Of a stretch of DNA of 64,000 bases, positions 16,615-25,989 are shown piece after piece (position 1 is the first letter of the stretch; every line of letters begins with the position of its first letter). A program made the translations under genes and the position numbers. The notes beneath the pieces are model-generated. The model worked only from the letters and a program-made list of their open reading frames with translations. It did no database searches and was not told the origin of the DNA. This DNA comes from Alphaproteobacteria bacterium (lineage in GTDB: Bacteria > Pseudomonadota > Alphaproteobacteria > Rs-D84): NCBI GenBank assembly GCA_017409215.1, contig JAFQTD010000023.1, forward strand, positions 92,517-156,516, written 5' to 3'.

Positions 16615-18062
16615 TTTTGAAACAGTTTCGTCTGATGTCCTATTGAATAACTTAAGGAATTTTGAATTTCTCTTACATTTCCCAACATTTGCAATCTATC
16701 AGATTGCGTTGGTATAAAAATATCTTGCCCGTTATGTGTTTTACGCGATATTTCATACAAGTCTTGCAAGAACAATTTATAAAAATATTTTACATATTTG
16801 CACCCTCGTGTATCTATGGCTAACATATCGCTATTGTTTATAAATGCATCATATGCACAGCCATTCCCGCATATGCCGATACTTGGGCAATTTTGACAGG
16901 GAGCAAAATGAATTGGTGAACGTTTTTCCCAATTTGTAGATACTATATCAATATATTCTTGGATATTTATATCCTTCATAGCCATTTTATTTAGCAATAA
17001 GAAAGATTTGCACGGTCCGATATTTCCTTTTGCATCAATGTTTAAATTTTTACTGGCCGCAGCACCACAATCATGAAATCTGAAAGTTTGTTGTACAAAT
17101 GGTTCCAAGTGTCTGAAAATTAACTCAAAGAACACGCCACGGTTTCGATAGTTTTGATGCAGTTTGTACATCGTTTCTGCATATAGTTTTTCATCAATTA
17201 AATATTCATAGTCAGCTGAATTTGTGGTTGGTGGCTTCATAAAATTGATCCCCAGACCTGTTGGATTGTATTCATTAACCAGGAACGATATATTTTCATC
17301 AGCGTTATAAATCGTGTGCTTGCCCATAACGGCTGAAATAGATATTTCAACACCATATGATTGTAACAGTTTAATGTTTTTATCAACTGTTGCCCAGGTT
17401 CCTTGGCCTGCGTGGTTTTTTCGTAATAAATTATGCGTATGTTCTGGTCCATCCATTGACACAATACATTTTATGTTATTGTCGGCAAAAAATTTTGCTT
17501 TATCTGGTGTTATAGCTATAGCGTTTGTGCCTACTACAACCCAGCAATTTTCATTTGGGCGCATATATTTCTTTTTATATTGTACTATTTGCTTAATACT
17601 ATCAAAAAACAATGTGGGTTCACCGCCAGTGATATGAATTATTTTAGGCTCATATGGTATAGAATTTTCAAAAAAGAACTTTATAGCTTCTTCCAAACGT
17701 TCTTGTTTTGTTGGTTTTGCCGATGGGGTATCTATCAATTTTACAACCTTGCAATAATCGCAATTTAAATTACAAACATCGGTCAGTAAAATTCTTAATA
17801 AGTTAAATTCTGGCTTTGCACTGTATATTAAAGAATCTTGTAATAGTTTTTGTTTGTACGCATCTGCCGGCTTATCTATTAAGAAATTATTTTGTAAAAA
17901 CATGTTGTACACGTCTGCATTCACAGAATTGTTTTTGCATACTTTTTCAAAATATTCTTTGAGTTTTCTGTTTCCGAAAATTTGCGTCTGTCTATAGGCG
18001 TTATTCAAACAGTAGATATTGTCTGCTAATTGTATTAAATCAACACCGTATTCAAATTTCAT
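16611..18062 (-). CDS. Radical SAM/SPASM enzyme, peptide-maturase-like
   Basis: A 483-residue enzyme. Residues 97-104 in 'LTDVCNLNCDYCK' form the C-x3-C-x2-C site for the [4Fe-4S] cluster that cleaves S-adenosylmethionine. 'HITGGEPTLF' is the GGE motif. Near the C-terminus 'CPSIGICGNGCAYD', with further cysteines around it, marks a SPASM domain with auxiliary clusters. The N-terminal ~85 residues form an extra helical domain, as in RiPP maturases and sulfatase-maturase relatives. Such enzymes install unusual bonds in peptides or proteins. It heads a five-gene minus-strand operon. I saw no convincing short precursor peptide immediately upstream, so the substrate is unknown. Confidence 0.85.
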   Translation of the reverse strand: MKFEYGVDLIQLADNIYCLNNAYRQTQIFGNRKLKEYFEKVCKNNSVNADVYNMFLQNNFLIDKPADAYKQKLLQDSLIYSAKPEFNLLRILLTDVCNLNCDYCKVVKLIDTPSAKPTKQERLEEAIKFFFENSIPYEPKIIHITGGEPTLFFDSIKQIVQYKKKYMRPNENCWVVVGTNAIAITPDKAKFFADNNIKCIVSMDGPEHTHNLLRKNHAGQGTWATVDKNIKLLQSYGVEISISAVMGKHTIYNADENISFLVNEYNPTGLGINFMKPPTTNSADYEYLIDEKLYAETMYKLHQNYRNRGVFFELIFRHLEPFVQQTFRFHDCGAAASKNLNIDAKGNIGPCKSFLLLNKMAMKDINIQEYIDIVSTNWEKRSPIHFAPCQNCPSIGICGNGCAYDAFINNSDMLAIDTRGCKYVKYFYKLFLQDLYEISRKTHNGQDIFIPTQSDRLQMLGNVREIQNSLSYSIGHQTKLFQK

Positions 18063-18110
18063 GTCACAGCCCCTGTGTTTACATATGTTGTAGCACAGAT
18101 AACAAGATTG

Positions 18111-18872
18111 TCAAGTTTTTAATAGCAAGGGTGCAAGCATTTCTGGTATAATTTTTTTTATTGCATCTTGTTCTTTTTTGTCTGTCGTTATGAAATTTAA
18201 AATCTGGCTTCGAATTTTTTGGATGTTCTGTTGCTGAATGTCGCCCATTTTGATTGAAATATTATTCCCGTGCCATCTGTGCATTAACAATAATTCTTGT
18301 AGGTTAGCAATCCTGGATACTTTTATTAATCTGAACCATAATTCTTGGTCTTCGCATGCCAGATAGTCTTCATCATAACGTAAATGGTATTTATCTATGA
18401 CTGATTTTCTAATCATTACAACAGGCTGGTCAACGGGACAATCTTTTAATAGGTAAAACAAATTGATGTTCTCTGGCCTTTTGGAGATATCAAAACCCGG
18501 AAAATACTGTGTCCAGGCCCCCAGCAAGCCGATGTCGGGATGGGTTTCCATATATTTTATCTGTTTTTCAAAACGTTCAGGTAGTGATATGTCGTCGCTA
18601 TCCATTCGAGCGATATATTCGCCCCTTGCAAGTTCAAAGCCTTCATTAGCAGTATAAACAATCCCCTTGTTTATACATCTGGAGTATGCGCGGATTCTGT
18701 TGTCCTGCCTTGCATATTTTTGTATTATGTCCCACGTACGATCTGTAGAACCATCATTGATTATGATAAATTCAAAATCTTTAAAAGTTTGATTTAAAAT
18801 ACTTTCTATGGCTTCTGCTATAAATTCTTCAGAATTGTATGCAGGCATAAAAACGGAAATTTTTGGGATCAA
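18111..18872 (-). CDS. Glycosyltransferase family 2
   Basis: A 253-residue GT-A glycosyltransferase. It begins 'PKISVFMPAYNSEEFI', then 'FIIINDGSTDRT' (nucleotide binding), 'GEYIARMDSDDISLPER' (D-x-D metal site) and 'YLACEDQELWFRL' (the ED catalytic-base region). The start is uncertain. TTG 18872 puts the first beta strand at the N-terminus and has GAGG seven bases upstream. ATG 18893 overlaps a TATAAT sequence that may be the promoter. Much longer frames to 19082 would cross the divergent gene. It adds sugars to a surface glycan or to a product of this region. Confidence 0.82.
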   Translation of the reverse strand: MIPKISVFMPAYNSEEFIAEAIESILNQTFKDFEFIIINDGSTDRTWDIIQKYARQDNRIRAYSRCINKGIVYTANEGFELARGEYIARMDSDDISLPERFEKQIKYMETHPDIGLLGAWTQYFPGFDISKRPENINLFYLLKDCPVDQPVVMIRKSVIDKYHLRYDEDYLACEDQELWFRLIKVSRIANLQELLLMHRWHGNNISIKMGDIQQQNIQKIRSQILNFITTDKKEQDAIKKIIPEMLAPLLLKT

Positions 18873-18966
18873 TGCAAAACCTCTTTTCCCCATAATTATA
18901 CACATAACATCAAATTTCAAGAAAAAGCTTGAAAAAGTAGCACTATAAATTACAATATTGCATGAT

Positions 18967-19620
18967 ATGTTAAAATTTAATTCAAGAAAATTAGATGTAA
19001 AAGGAAAAAACAACATTGTCGCGGCTGTTATCAATGACAAGCTTTTTAAGCTGGGGCAAAAAGAAATTCGAAAGCTAGGCAAAATTAAAATACATGGAAA
19101 TAATAATAGAATTTATATTTCGCTTCCGCTAAACCAGTCTAACATAAATATTACCATATTATCCGATGATAATGTTGTAAATTTAGGTAAAAACTGCATG
19201 TTTAACGATACAAATATATTAATGGAACGTGGAAATAGTAATTATCTTTCTATTGGCGATAATACATACATAAGCGAAATACACATTTACATATCAGCTG
19301 GGGCAAAATGTGATATTGGTAAAGATTGTTTGATTTCTAGGGATGTTCAAGTTTGGGCTTCTGATTTTCATGCCTTAATGGATAATGACACTAAACGAGT
19401 TATAAATATTCCAAAAGACATTTTGACTGTTGGTGATCACTGTTGGATTGGAGCAAATGCTATTTTTACGAAACGGGCAAAAATTCCAAATAACACGGTT
19501 GTCGCGAATGCCGCAGTTATATCAAAGGATTTTAAAGAGACAAATACTGTTATTGCTGGTAATCCTGCAAAAATAGTAAAACACAATATTGATTGGGATA
19601 AAAAAATGGAAATATACTAA
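18967..19620 (+). CDS. Hexapeptide-repeat acyltransferase (LbH family)
   Basis: A 217-residue protein. The C-terminal half contains imperfect hexapeptide repeats forming a left-handed beta-helix: 'CDIGKDCLISRDVQVW', 'LTVGDHCWIGANAIF', 'IPNNTVVANAAVIS', ending in 'VIAGNPAKIVKHN', the typical CoA-side end of sugar O-acetyltransferases. The histidine in 'SDFHALMD' fits the catalytic position. Proteins of this family acetylate sugars, such as capsule or O-antigen residues. ATG 18967 was chosen over TTG 18958; neither has a clear ribosome site. It is followed immediately (0 bases) by the FkbM methyltransferase gene. Confidence 0.85.
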   Translation: MLKFNSRKLDVKGKNNIVAAVINDKLFKLGQKEIRKLGKIKIHGNNNRIYISLPLNQSNINITILSDDNVVNLGKNCMFNDTNILMERGNSNYLSIGDNTYISEIHIYISAGAKCDIGKDCLISRDVQVWASDFHALMDNDTKRVINIPKDILTVGDHCWIGANAIFTKRAKIPNNTVVANAAVISKDFKETNTVIAGNPAKIVKHNIDWDKKMEIY

Positions 19621-20490
19621 ATGTTATATGGAAAAATAATGCAACGCGTGTTTAAAATAATCTCTTTTTTTATTATATCAAAAGACAACCGTCGCAAATT
19701 CCAAAGGAAACACGGAATATTGCCAAAGTATATCCCTGTATATTCTGATACAGACACTATTTGTAGAAAAATGTCTTTGATACAAAATAAGGACGTTTTT
19801 ACAATGCCGAATTCTATAAAAATGTATTGCCCGCTGTACCCATGGGATGTAATTCAACGTACCATAGTGAATACATCTAATTTTTTTGAACAAGATATTC
19901 TTTATCGTCTTTTAAAATATTTACCGAAAAATGCCACCATACTGGATGTGGGGGCAAATATTGGCAATCATTCGGTGTTTTTTGCGACAATTGGTGAAGC
20001 AAAAAGGGTGATCGCTTTTGAACCGATTCCGGAAACCTTCAGAATGTTAACAAATAATATCAAAATCAACAAGATTGATAATATTGTGACGGCTTTTAAC
20101 ATGGGTGTGGGGGGCAATAATGGAAAGGGAGAAATTGATTTTATGGCATCTGATAATATTGGAGGTACAAGTATAAAAGTGTCAGATACAAAAAACAAAT
20201 ATTCTGTTTCAATAGTATCACTAGATCGGTTCAAATTGGACATAAATAAACTAGATTTTATAAAAATAGATGTAGAGGGTTTTGAAATAGAAGCACTAAA
20301 AGGGATGATTAATATTATAAAAAAATACAAACCAATTATATTTATAGAGAGTTTTCCTGCGCATTGTCACGATTACTTGCCTTGTCATGCAGAAGAAGTT
20401 ATGCACATCATGACAAGTTTAGGTTACGGCCAACCAATACCTTTTCCAGAATATAATTGGTTGTTTTTACCATCCGATACCAATGTTTAA
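19621..20490 (+). CDS. FkbM-family methyltransferase
   Basis: A 289-residue SAM-dependent methyltransferase. 'TILDVGANIGNHSVFFA' is the SAM-binding glycine-rich motif, 'VIAFEPIPETFRML' the second acidic motif, and 'DFIKIDVEGFEIEALKGM' the hallmark FkbM motif. It is followed by 'KPIIFIESF'. These enzymes O-methylate sugars in glycans or natural products. It starts at the base following the acyltransferase stop, so the pair modifies a sugar together. An internal ATG 18 bases later is also possible. Very AT-rich like its neighbours; no terminator is evident in the 170 bases after it. Confidence 0.85.
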   Translation: MLYGKIMQRVFKIISFFIISKDNRRKFQRKHGILPKYIPVYSDTDTICRKMSLIQNKDVFTMPNSIKMYCPLYPWDVIQRTIVNTSNFFEQDILYRLLKYLPKNATILDVGANIGNHSVFFATIGEAKRVIAFEPIPETFRMLTNNIKINKIDNIVTAFNMGVGGNNGKGEIDFMASDNIGGTSIKVSDTKNKYSVSIVSLDRFKLDINKLDFIKIDVEGFEIEALKGMINIIKKYKPIIFIESFPAHCHDYLPCHAEEVMHIMTSLGYGQPIPFPEYNWLFLPSDTNV

Positions 20491-20660
20491 GTTGTATAAT
20501 TCGTACATTAGTCTAATACTGTATGGGCTTATGTTTATTGTCATACATATGATATGTTAAAAGTACTGCACTTTACAGCTGTATTATTGCCTGATTAATA
20601 AGGCTTATAAAATTTATGTGTCTATTACATGTTTGCGGAATTTCTCCGTATGAAGCATAG

Positions 20661-20882
20661 CTATGCTGTTTCTGTTTGTTTTTCATGCAGTGTTTTGATT
20701 TTCTTTATGGTGGATTTTGCCCATTTGTTGCTTCTGTGCCAATCAGACATATCTGGTAATTTATGATCTGTTTGGTTAAATACGGCAATGTTTGAACTGC
20801 TGCCCAGGGGTCTGTCCACTTGTACACGCACTAATTTGCCCAAGAAATCACGTGCATTTACGATGTTGGAATTTGTGGACAT
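20661..20882 (-). CDS. Small hypothetical protein, possibly an inorganic-pyrophosphatase remnant
   Basis: A 73-residue frame with no clear ribosome site. The segment 'FLGKLVRVQVDRPLGSS' resembles the N-terminal strand of family I inorganic pyrophosphatases (xxxGkxVxVxIDRPLGSxHP). The rest ('SDWHRSNKWAKSTIKKIKTL') does not, so it would be a decayed or recombined fragment. It lies between the FkbM gene and the GC-rich polymerase pair, in a region of island boundaries. It may not be expressed. Confidence 0.35.
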   Translation of the reverse strand: MSTNSNIVNARDFLGKLVRVQVDRPLGSSSNIAVFNQTDHKLPDMSDWHRSNKWAKSTIKKIKTLHEKQTETA

Positions 20883-21019
20883 TTTATATCATTATGGCTG
20901 GGGTTATAGAATCAGTATAGATTACAATATTTATGTTGTCAAAGTTTATGTATGCTTATTTTTCACAGCATACAATCCTTTTTGACATCTTGTGAATTCG
21001 GTTTATACTGATTCACGGA

Positions 21020-22282
21020 ATGGCGGAAAGGTTTTATCTTTGCATTGATTTAAAGAGTTTCTTTGCCTCGGTCGAAGCGGTTGACCGTGGGCTGGACCCG
21101 TTTACAACAAACCTGGTGGTGGCGGACCCATCACGGGGGCGGGGTTCGGTCTGTCTGGCAATAACGCCGGCGATGAAGGCCCTGGGAATACGCAACCGAT
21201 GCCGGGTCTTTGAAATCCCGCGTGGGGTCGAATACATCACCGCCATGCCCCGCATGAAAAAGTATATGGAGGTATCCGCCCAGATTTACGGGATTTACCT
21301 GCGCTATATTTCACCCGAAGATATCCATCTCTATTCCATTGACGAATGCTTTATCGATATCACGCCTTACTTGAAAATGTATAAGCGTTCGCCCAAAGAA
21401 ATTGCGATAATGCTGATGGATGCGGTGCAGGCCGAGACGGGCATATGCGCCACCGCCGGCATTGGCACGAACCTGTTCCTGGCTAAGGTTGCGCTGGATA
21501 TCACGGCCAAGAAAGTCCCCGACCATATCGGATACCTGGATGCGGAATCGTTCCGGGAACAACTGTGGCATCATCGGCCAATAACAGACATCTGGAACAT
21601 CGGGGCGGGTATTGCACGGCGGCTTGAAAAGTACGGTGTTTATGACCTGTATGGGGTGACGCAGATGCCGGCCGAAACCCTGTACAAAGAATTCGGCACA
21701 AATGCAGAATACCTGATTGACCATGCGAACGGCATCGAGCCGTGCACGATTGCCGACATTCATAATTATCAGGCGAAATCCCATTCCCTGTCCAACGGCC
21801 AGATTCTGTTCGAAGATTATAACTTTGACGACGCACAGATTGTGATGCAGGAAATGGTTGATAATCTGGTCTTGGAATTGGTGGAAAAGAACCTGGTGGC
21901 GGATGAAATATCGCTGGCCGTGGGGTATTCACGTGATGTGCGACGCCCAACTGGGGGCAGTCGTAAATTGCCAGCGCACACATCGTCCTATAAATCATTG
22001 GAGGTGGAGTTTGTGCGCCTGTATCGGGAAACGACCGATAAACGCACGCCGATACATAAGTTGACGGTGGGGTTGGGGAACCTGGTCGATGCGGATACGG
22101 TGCATCTGCAACTGGATTTGTTTGCGGACACAAGGGCGGACGAACGCGAAAGCAAACTGCAACACGCACTGTTGGACATCAAGGGCAAATTTGGCAAGAA
22201 CGCCGTCCTGCGTGGCATAAATTATCACGAGAAGTCCACTGGTCGCAAACGTAACACTTTGGTTGGGGGACACAATGGCTGA
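21020..22282 (+). CDS. Y-family DNA polymerase (UmuC/UvrX-like)
   Basis: A 420-residue translesion polymerase. 'CIDLKSFFASVEAV' carries the first metal-binding aspartate with the steric-gate region, 'LYSIDECFIDIT' the second acidic pair (D-E), and 'TAGIGTNLFLAKVALD' the fingers/palm helix. An HhH-like segment follows ('WNIGAGIARRLEKYGV'), then a little-finger domain. Its best partner match is the Firmicutes UvrX/YolD type rather than proteobacterial UmuC. The gene is clearly richer in G and C than all its neighbours, and codons ending in C/G are common, which suggests recent acquisition. The downstream YolD-like gene starts inside its last codons. It is presumably damage-inducible, but no SOS box was confirmed by eye. 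Confidence 0.88.
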   Translation: MAERFYLCIDLKSFFASVEAVDRGLDPFTTNLVVADPSRGRGSVCLAITPAMKALGIRNRCRVFEIPRGVEYITAMPRMKKYMEVSAQIYGIYLRYISPEDIHLYSIDECFIDITPYLKMYKRSPKEIAIMLMDAVQAETGICATAGIGTNLFLAKVALDITAKKVPDHIGYLDAESFREQLWHHRPITDIWNIGAGIARRLEKYGVYDLYGVTQMPAETLYKEFGTNAEYLIDHANGIEPCTIADIHNYQAKSHSLSNGQILFEDYNFDDAQIVMQEMVDNLVLELVEKNLVADEISLAVGYSRDVRRPTGGSRKLPAHTSSYKSLEVEFVRLYRETTDKRTPIHKLTVGLGNLVDADTVHLQLDLFADTRADERESKLQHALLDIKGKFGKNAVLRGINYHEKSTGRKRNTLVGGHNG

Positions 22283-22604
22283 TAATACCGCACGTGCAAA
22301 ACAGTTTATGCCGTTCGCAGCCCTGCGTGGGTACTATGCGATGGTGCTAGCTAAAAATCGAGTGGTTGAGCCCCGTCGGGAATTGATTGGCGATGCCGCA
22401 GAACGACTGTCACGGAAACTTGCGCTGGTTAAAAAAGGCATGATGATAACGGTGCGATTTTACCGGACCGATGCCTATGACACTATAACAGGTATGGTCA
22501 CCCGCATAGACCCCGAATACCGATGCATCACCATAGTCAAAACCAAAATCCCCTTTGATGACATCACCGAAGTATCCAGCCCCGAAATCCCAGATGGGGA
22601 ATAA
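22275..22604 (+). CDS. YolD-like protein
   Basis: A 109-residue protein starting MADNTARAKQFMPFAALRGY; the 'RAKQFMPFaAL.G' block is the signature of the YolD-like family. Members are usually encoded beside Y-family polymerases in Firmicutes and their mobile elements and are thought to assist or regulate them. The ATG overlaps the polymerase stop by 8 bases (ATGGCTGA), so the two are co-translated. Its base composition is as high in GC as the polymerase, supporting joint transfer. No enzyme motif is visible. Confidence 0.75.
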   Translation: MADNTARAKQFMPFAALRGYYAMVLAKNRVVEPRRELIGDAAERLSRKLALVKKGMMITVRFYRTDAYDTITGMVTRIDPEYRCITIVKTKIPFDDITEVSSPEIPDGE

Positions 22605-22708
22605 CCGCTGCATCCGCTAAAAAACATATGAGGGGTGCAATTAGAATATTGTTCCCTTGACTTTATAGCGTGTTTTGGCTACCTTTTTGCAATAGAAGGA
22701 AGGTATGA

Positions 22709-24571
22709 ATGAGGTATTTGGGGTGCAAAACCAAATTATTGCGAGAAATAGCTGAGTTAATGCAAAAAAAGAAGCTGTTTAACGGAAATCGTACCTTTTT
22801 TGATGCGTTTAGTGGTACTGGTAGTGTGGGGGATTTTTTCAAAAGTCAATTTAAGATTATAGCAAATGATATTCAATACTACAGCTATGTTATGACCCAA
22901 GCGAAGTTGAATGCGTACGATTGTAAATTTGAGAAACTGGGCTGTGACCCTTTCGATTTTTTCAACACGACAAGAAAAATTACAAAAGGTTTTATATATA
23001 ACAACTATTCGCCAGCAAAAAGTGATAGAATGTATTTTTCAGAATATAATGCTGGCAGAATTGATTTTATCAGACAAACCATAGAACAATGGTATTTATT
23101 GGGTAAAATTACAGAACACGAATATTACTACTTAATCGGCTGTTTGTTAGAATCTGTTTCAAAGGTGTCAAATGTCGCAGGTGTTTATGGTTCTTTCTTG
23201 AAAACGTGGGATCCAAGAGCTTTAAAGGATTTGGTTTTTATACCAGTCGAGCAAGATTCTGTACAAAGTTTATATGAGGCGGAAGTTTATAATAAACCAT
23301 TAGAAAAACTGATAAATGATATAAGTGGTGATATATTATACTTAGATCCACCATACACAACGAATCAATATTCGGTGCAATACCATTTGTTAGAAACAAT
23401 AGCTAAATATGACGATCCTGTCATTAGTGGCAAGGGAGGTTTAAGAAATACTACTGTCACTTCGTCGGATTTTTCTAAAAAAGGGAATGCTGAGATTGCG
23501 TTTGAATATATAATAGCTAAAGCACAATTTAAACATATTTTGTTGAGCTACAGTTCTGATGGAATTATGTCAGAAAAGTTTATTGAAGCTGTTTTAAAAC
23601 GTTACGGTAAACCAGAAACATTCGCAAAAGTGAAGATTGCGTATAAACAGTATAAAAATTATCAAACAGCAGATAAACCCAAACACGAGGAATATCTATT
23701 TTATATAGAAAAGAAAGATTGTTGTGAGACGACTTATGCTTCACCTTTGAATTACCAGGGTGGCAAATATGATTTAATTGATTTTATTAAAGCCCATTTA
23801 CCAACTGAACCAATAGGTAATTTTATTGACTTGTTCGGAGGTGGCTATAATGTCGGTGTAAATATTGATGCAGACCAAATAGTCTATAACGATTTGAATA
23901 CTAAAGTCAAAGAACTTATAGAAATGTTTAAGGTACAAAATACTGATGATTTGGTCAAATATATCACCAATACAATCAAAAAATATAAATTAGCACCGAA
24001 GCTGAAAGATGAATATATGGCTTTGCGTGATGCATATAATAAAACTAGTGCTGCGTTGCGAGACGTTAGAATGTTGTATGTGCTGATATTGTATGGTTTT
24101 AACCAACAAATACGATTCAACAGTAAATACGAATGTAACAATCCTGTTGGTCCAGCAGGTTTTAATGATTTAATGTTAGAAAAATTGATAAGTTTTTGCA
24201 GAAGAATAAAAGAACAAAATGTTGTATTTCTTAGTAACGATTTTTCTGATATTTGGTCCTATGTAAAAGAGAATACTTTTGTGTATTGTGACCCCCCGTA
24301 TTTTATAACTTTGGGAAGTTATAATGATGGCAAAAGAGGTTTTGAAGGGTGGACCCAGACGCATGAAATGAAGTTATACCAATTCTTGGATGAGCTTGAT
24401 AAACATGGTGTCAAGTTTATGCTTTCAAACGTTTTAACACATAAAGGCAAGACGAACACAATCTTGCAAAAATGGTTAAAAACAAATGATTACAAAATGT
24501 TTTCATATAATGGGGCTTGCAGGGGGGATAGAAAAGAGATTTTAATTACAAATTATGAGGTAGAACAATGA
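22709..24571 (+). CDS. Fused double D12-class DNA adenine methyltransferase (type IIS-like)
   Basis: A 620-residue protein made of two tandem adenine-N6 methyltransferase domains. Domain 1 (about 1-340) has 'MRYLGCKTKLL', 'FFDAFSGTGSVGDFF' (SAM site) and 'ILYLDPPYTTNQY' (catalytic DPPY). Domain 2 (about 345-620) has 'LNYQGGKYDLIDFI', 'NFIDLFGGGYNVG' and 'FVYCDPPYFIT'. This layout is known from M.FokI-type enzymes, where each half methylates one strand of an asymmetric site. The following restriction gene overlaps its stop by 4 bases (ATGA). The gene is much more AT-rich than the preceding polymerase pair, so the module arrived separately. The recognition sequence cannot be read from the protein. 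Confidence 0.88.
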   Translation: MRYLGCKTKLLREIAELMQKKKLFNGNRTFFDAFSGTGSVGDFFKSQFKIIANDIQYYSYVMTQAKLNAYDCKFEKLGCDPFDFFNTTRKITKGFIYNNYSPAKSDRMYFSEYNAGRIDFIRQTIEQWYLLGKITEHEYYYLIGCLLESVSKVSNVAGVYGSFLKTWDPRALKDLVFIPVEQDSVQSLYEAEVYNKPLEKLINDISGDILYLDPPYTTNQYSVQYHLLETIAKYDDPVISGKGGLRNTTVTSSDFSKKGNAEIAFEYIIAKAQFKHILLSYSSDGIMSEKFIEAVLKRYGKPETFAKVKIAYKQYKNYQTADKPKHEEYLFYIEKKDCCETTYASPLNYQGGKYDLIDFIKAHLPTEPIGNFIDLFGGGYNVGVNIDADQIVYNDLNTKVKELIEMFKVQNTDDLVKYITNTIKKYKLAPKLKDEYMALRDAYNKTSAALRDVRMLYVLILYGFNQQIRFNSKYECNNPVGPAGFNDLMLEKLISFCRRIKEQNVVFLSNDFSDIWSYVKENTFVYCDPPYFITLGSYNDGKRGFEGWTQTHEMKLYQFLDELDKHGVKFMLSNVLTHKGKTNTILQKWLKTNDYKMFSYNGACRGDRKEILITNYEVEQ

Positions 24572-25731
24572 TAACTGTAACAATACCGCAACAGCTTGTC
24601 AATTTGCCAGAAAACGAATTAACCGATATTGTAAATAGAATATACAATCGGGTGGATTATGAGAAAGAATATTTACAGGATAATAGAGACGGTAGATACA
24701 TTACCGTATCCAAAGATGACGAAATTCATTATGTTTGTATTTCAAGACCAGATAATAATGCAAGAAATGCGAGATTGATGCAATTTGTCACGCCGACATA
24801 TACAGCATGGTATGATGAGCCGAAAGTTAACAAATTTTTAGACATTTATCTTTCTAACCCGACAGATAGTGACAAGAATAATTATTCTAAATTTTTTTAT
24901 AGATGTTTTTTGACAATCGGTATAAACATTTTGAATATAGATCAATTGTTTTTGCCAGAATTGGTGCCATTTAATAACTATTTTGATTTAAAGCATTATA
25001 GAGAAAGAAATACTGGGCGTAATAGACATAATAGGGCGACGTATTTTTCAGAAGAAAAAGATCATATAGAATTGTTCGCTAAAACATTTGGTGCTAATCA
25101 AATGGAGTCATTTATTCTGGCGTTGGTGTTACGTAAATTGTTACCAGATAAAACTTTAATACTGTTTCCTGTAGTAGACAATGAGGCAAGGGATATAGCT
25201 AGAAAACAGCGGGAGATTTTATTAGGTTCTGGGGTGGAGTTTGGCGAAATAATAAGTAATATCGACAATAGAAATATCCGCTTAGATTCAATAGGTCCAG
25301 AAAGAGATACACCAAAGTATCACTATAATTTATTGAAAAAATACGGAGACAAGAAATGTTTACTGTGTGGATGCGAGATGGAACATTTGATTATAGGGTC
25401 TCATATTGAAAGGGTAACTGACATAAAAAACAGTGTAGTTTATTCCGATGAGGAAAAAATCAGAAGAATAGTTGATGGCGAAAATGGTTTTTGGTTATGC
25501 GCTAATCATGACAAGATGTTTGAATATGGCATAATTTATTTTAGAGATAAAAAATTGTGTTATAGAAACGGTCTGAGGGACGTAGATCGTGGTTTTATCA
25601 ATTATTCAATGATGCAGGCAGATTATGTAGATGATATGCAAACGCCTTTCAAAATACCAGAATCGTTAGTTTCGCAACAGATGGAAGAGTACCTCTCGAT
25701 ACACAGACACAGAAATGGTGTTGAGGACTAA
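24568..25731 (+). CDS. Type II restriction endonuclease, HNH type
   Basis: A 387-residue protein coupled to the double methyltransferase. The C-terminal part (about 265-345) holds an HNH nuclease: 'KKCLLCGCEMEHLIIGSHI' gives a C-x2-C zinc pair and the first histidine. 'DGENGFWLCANHDKMFEYG' gives the asparagine and second histidine with another cysteine. The N-terminal ~260 residues are presumably the recognition domain. The partner protects both strands of an asymmetric target, so this is probably a type IIS or IIG-like cutter. All metal-ligand residues are present and the frame is intact, so the system could be active. No controller protein gene lies beside it. Confidence 0.8.
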   Translation: MITVTIPQQLVNLPENELTDIVNRIYNRVDYEKEYLQDNRDGRYITVSKDDEIHYVCISRPDNNARNARLMQFVTPTYTAWYDEPKVNKFLDIYLSNPTDSDKNNYSKFFYRCFLTIGINILNIDQLFLPELVPFNNYFDLKHYRERNTGRNRHNRATYFSEEKDHIELFAKTFGANQMESFILALVLRKLLPDKTLILFPVVDNEARDIARKQREILLGSGVEFGEIISNIDNRNIRLDSIGPERDTPKYHYNLLKKYGDKKCLLCGCEMEHLIIGSHIERVTDIKNSVVYSDEEKIRRIVDGENGFWLCANHDKMFEYGIIYFRDKKLCYRNGLRDVDRGFINYSMMQADYVDDMQTPFKIPESLVSQQMEEYLSIHRHRNGVED

Positions 25732-25960
25732 TTTTTTTGTTATTGAATTATTTTATTTTTCCACAATGCTGCCATTTGAAATAATTTGCGCTGGATGCGG
25801 CGCAGTAGCCATGCCTGGCGAAAGGTAAGTTTGCCATTGTTTGTTTGCCGTATCGCCACTTATAGTTTGTATAACGAATAACAGGCAACAATGTAGAGTA
25901 CAATAAAATTTGTGTTATGGTTTGTTTTATACAGGAACAGGTTTTTTATAACAAAACAAT

Positions 25961-25983
25961 AAAAATCCCCTTGAATCAAGGGG
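25961..25983 (-). terminator. Terminator downstream of tRNA-Thr
   Basis: On the minus strand CCCCTTGA-T-TCAAGGGG is followed by ATTTTTATT, seven bases after the CCA end of the tRNA. The gene-free stretch 25732-26176 holds this terminator and the tRNA; I see nothing else in 25732-25960. Confidence 0.75.
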
Positions 25984-25989
25984 TTATTC

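Noticed and set aside
20661..20882. A functional inorganic pyrophosphatase
   Set aside because: Only one short N-terminal strand resembles the family, and the catalytic aspartates are absent.
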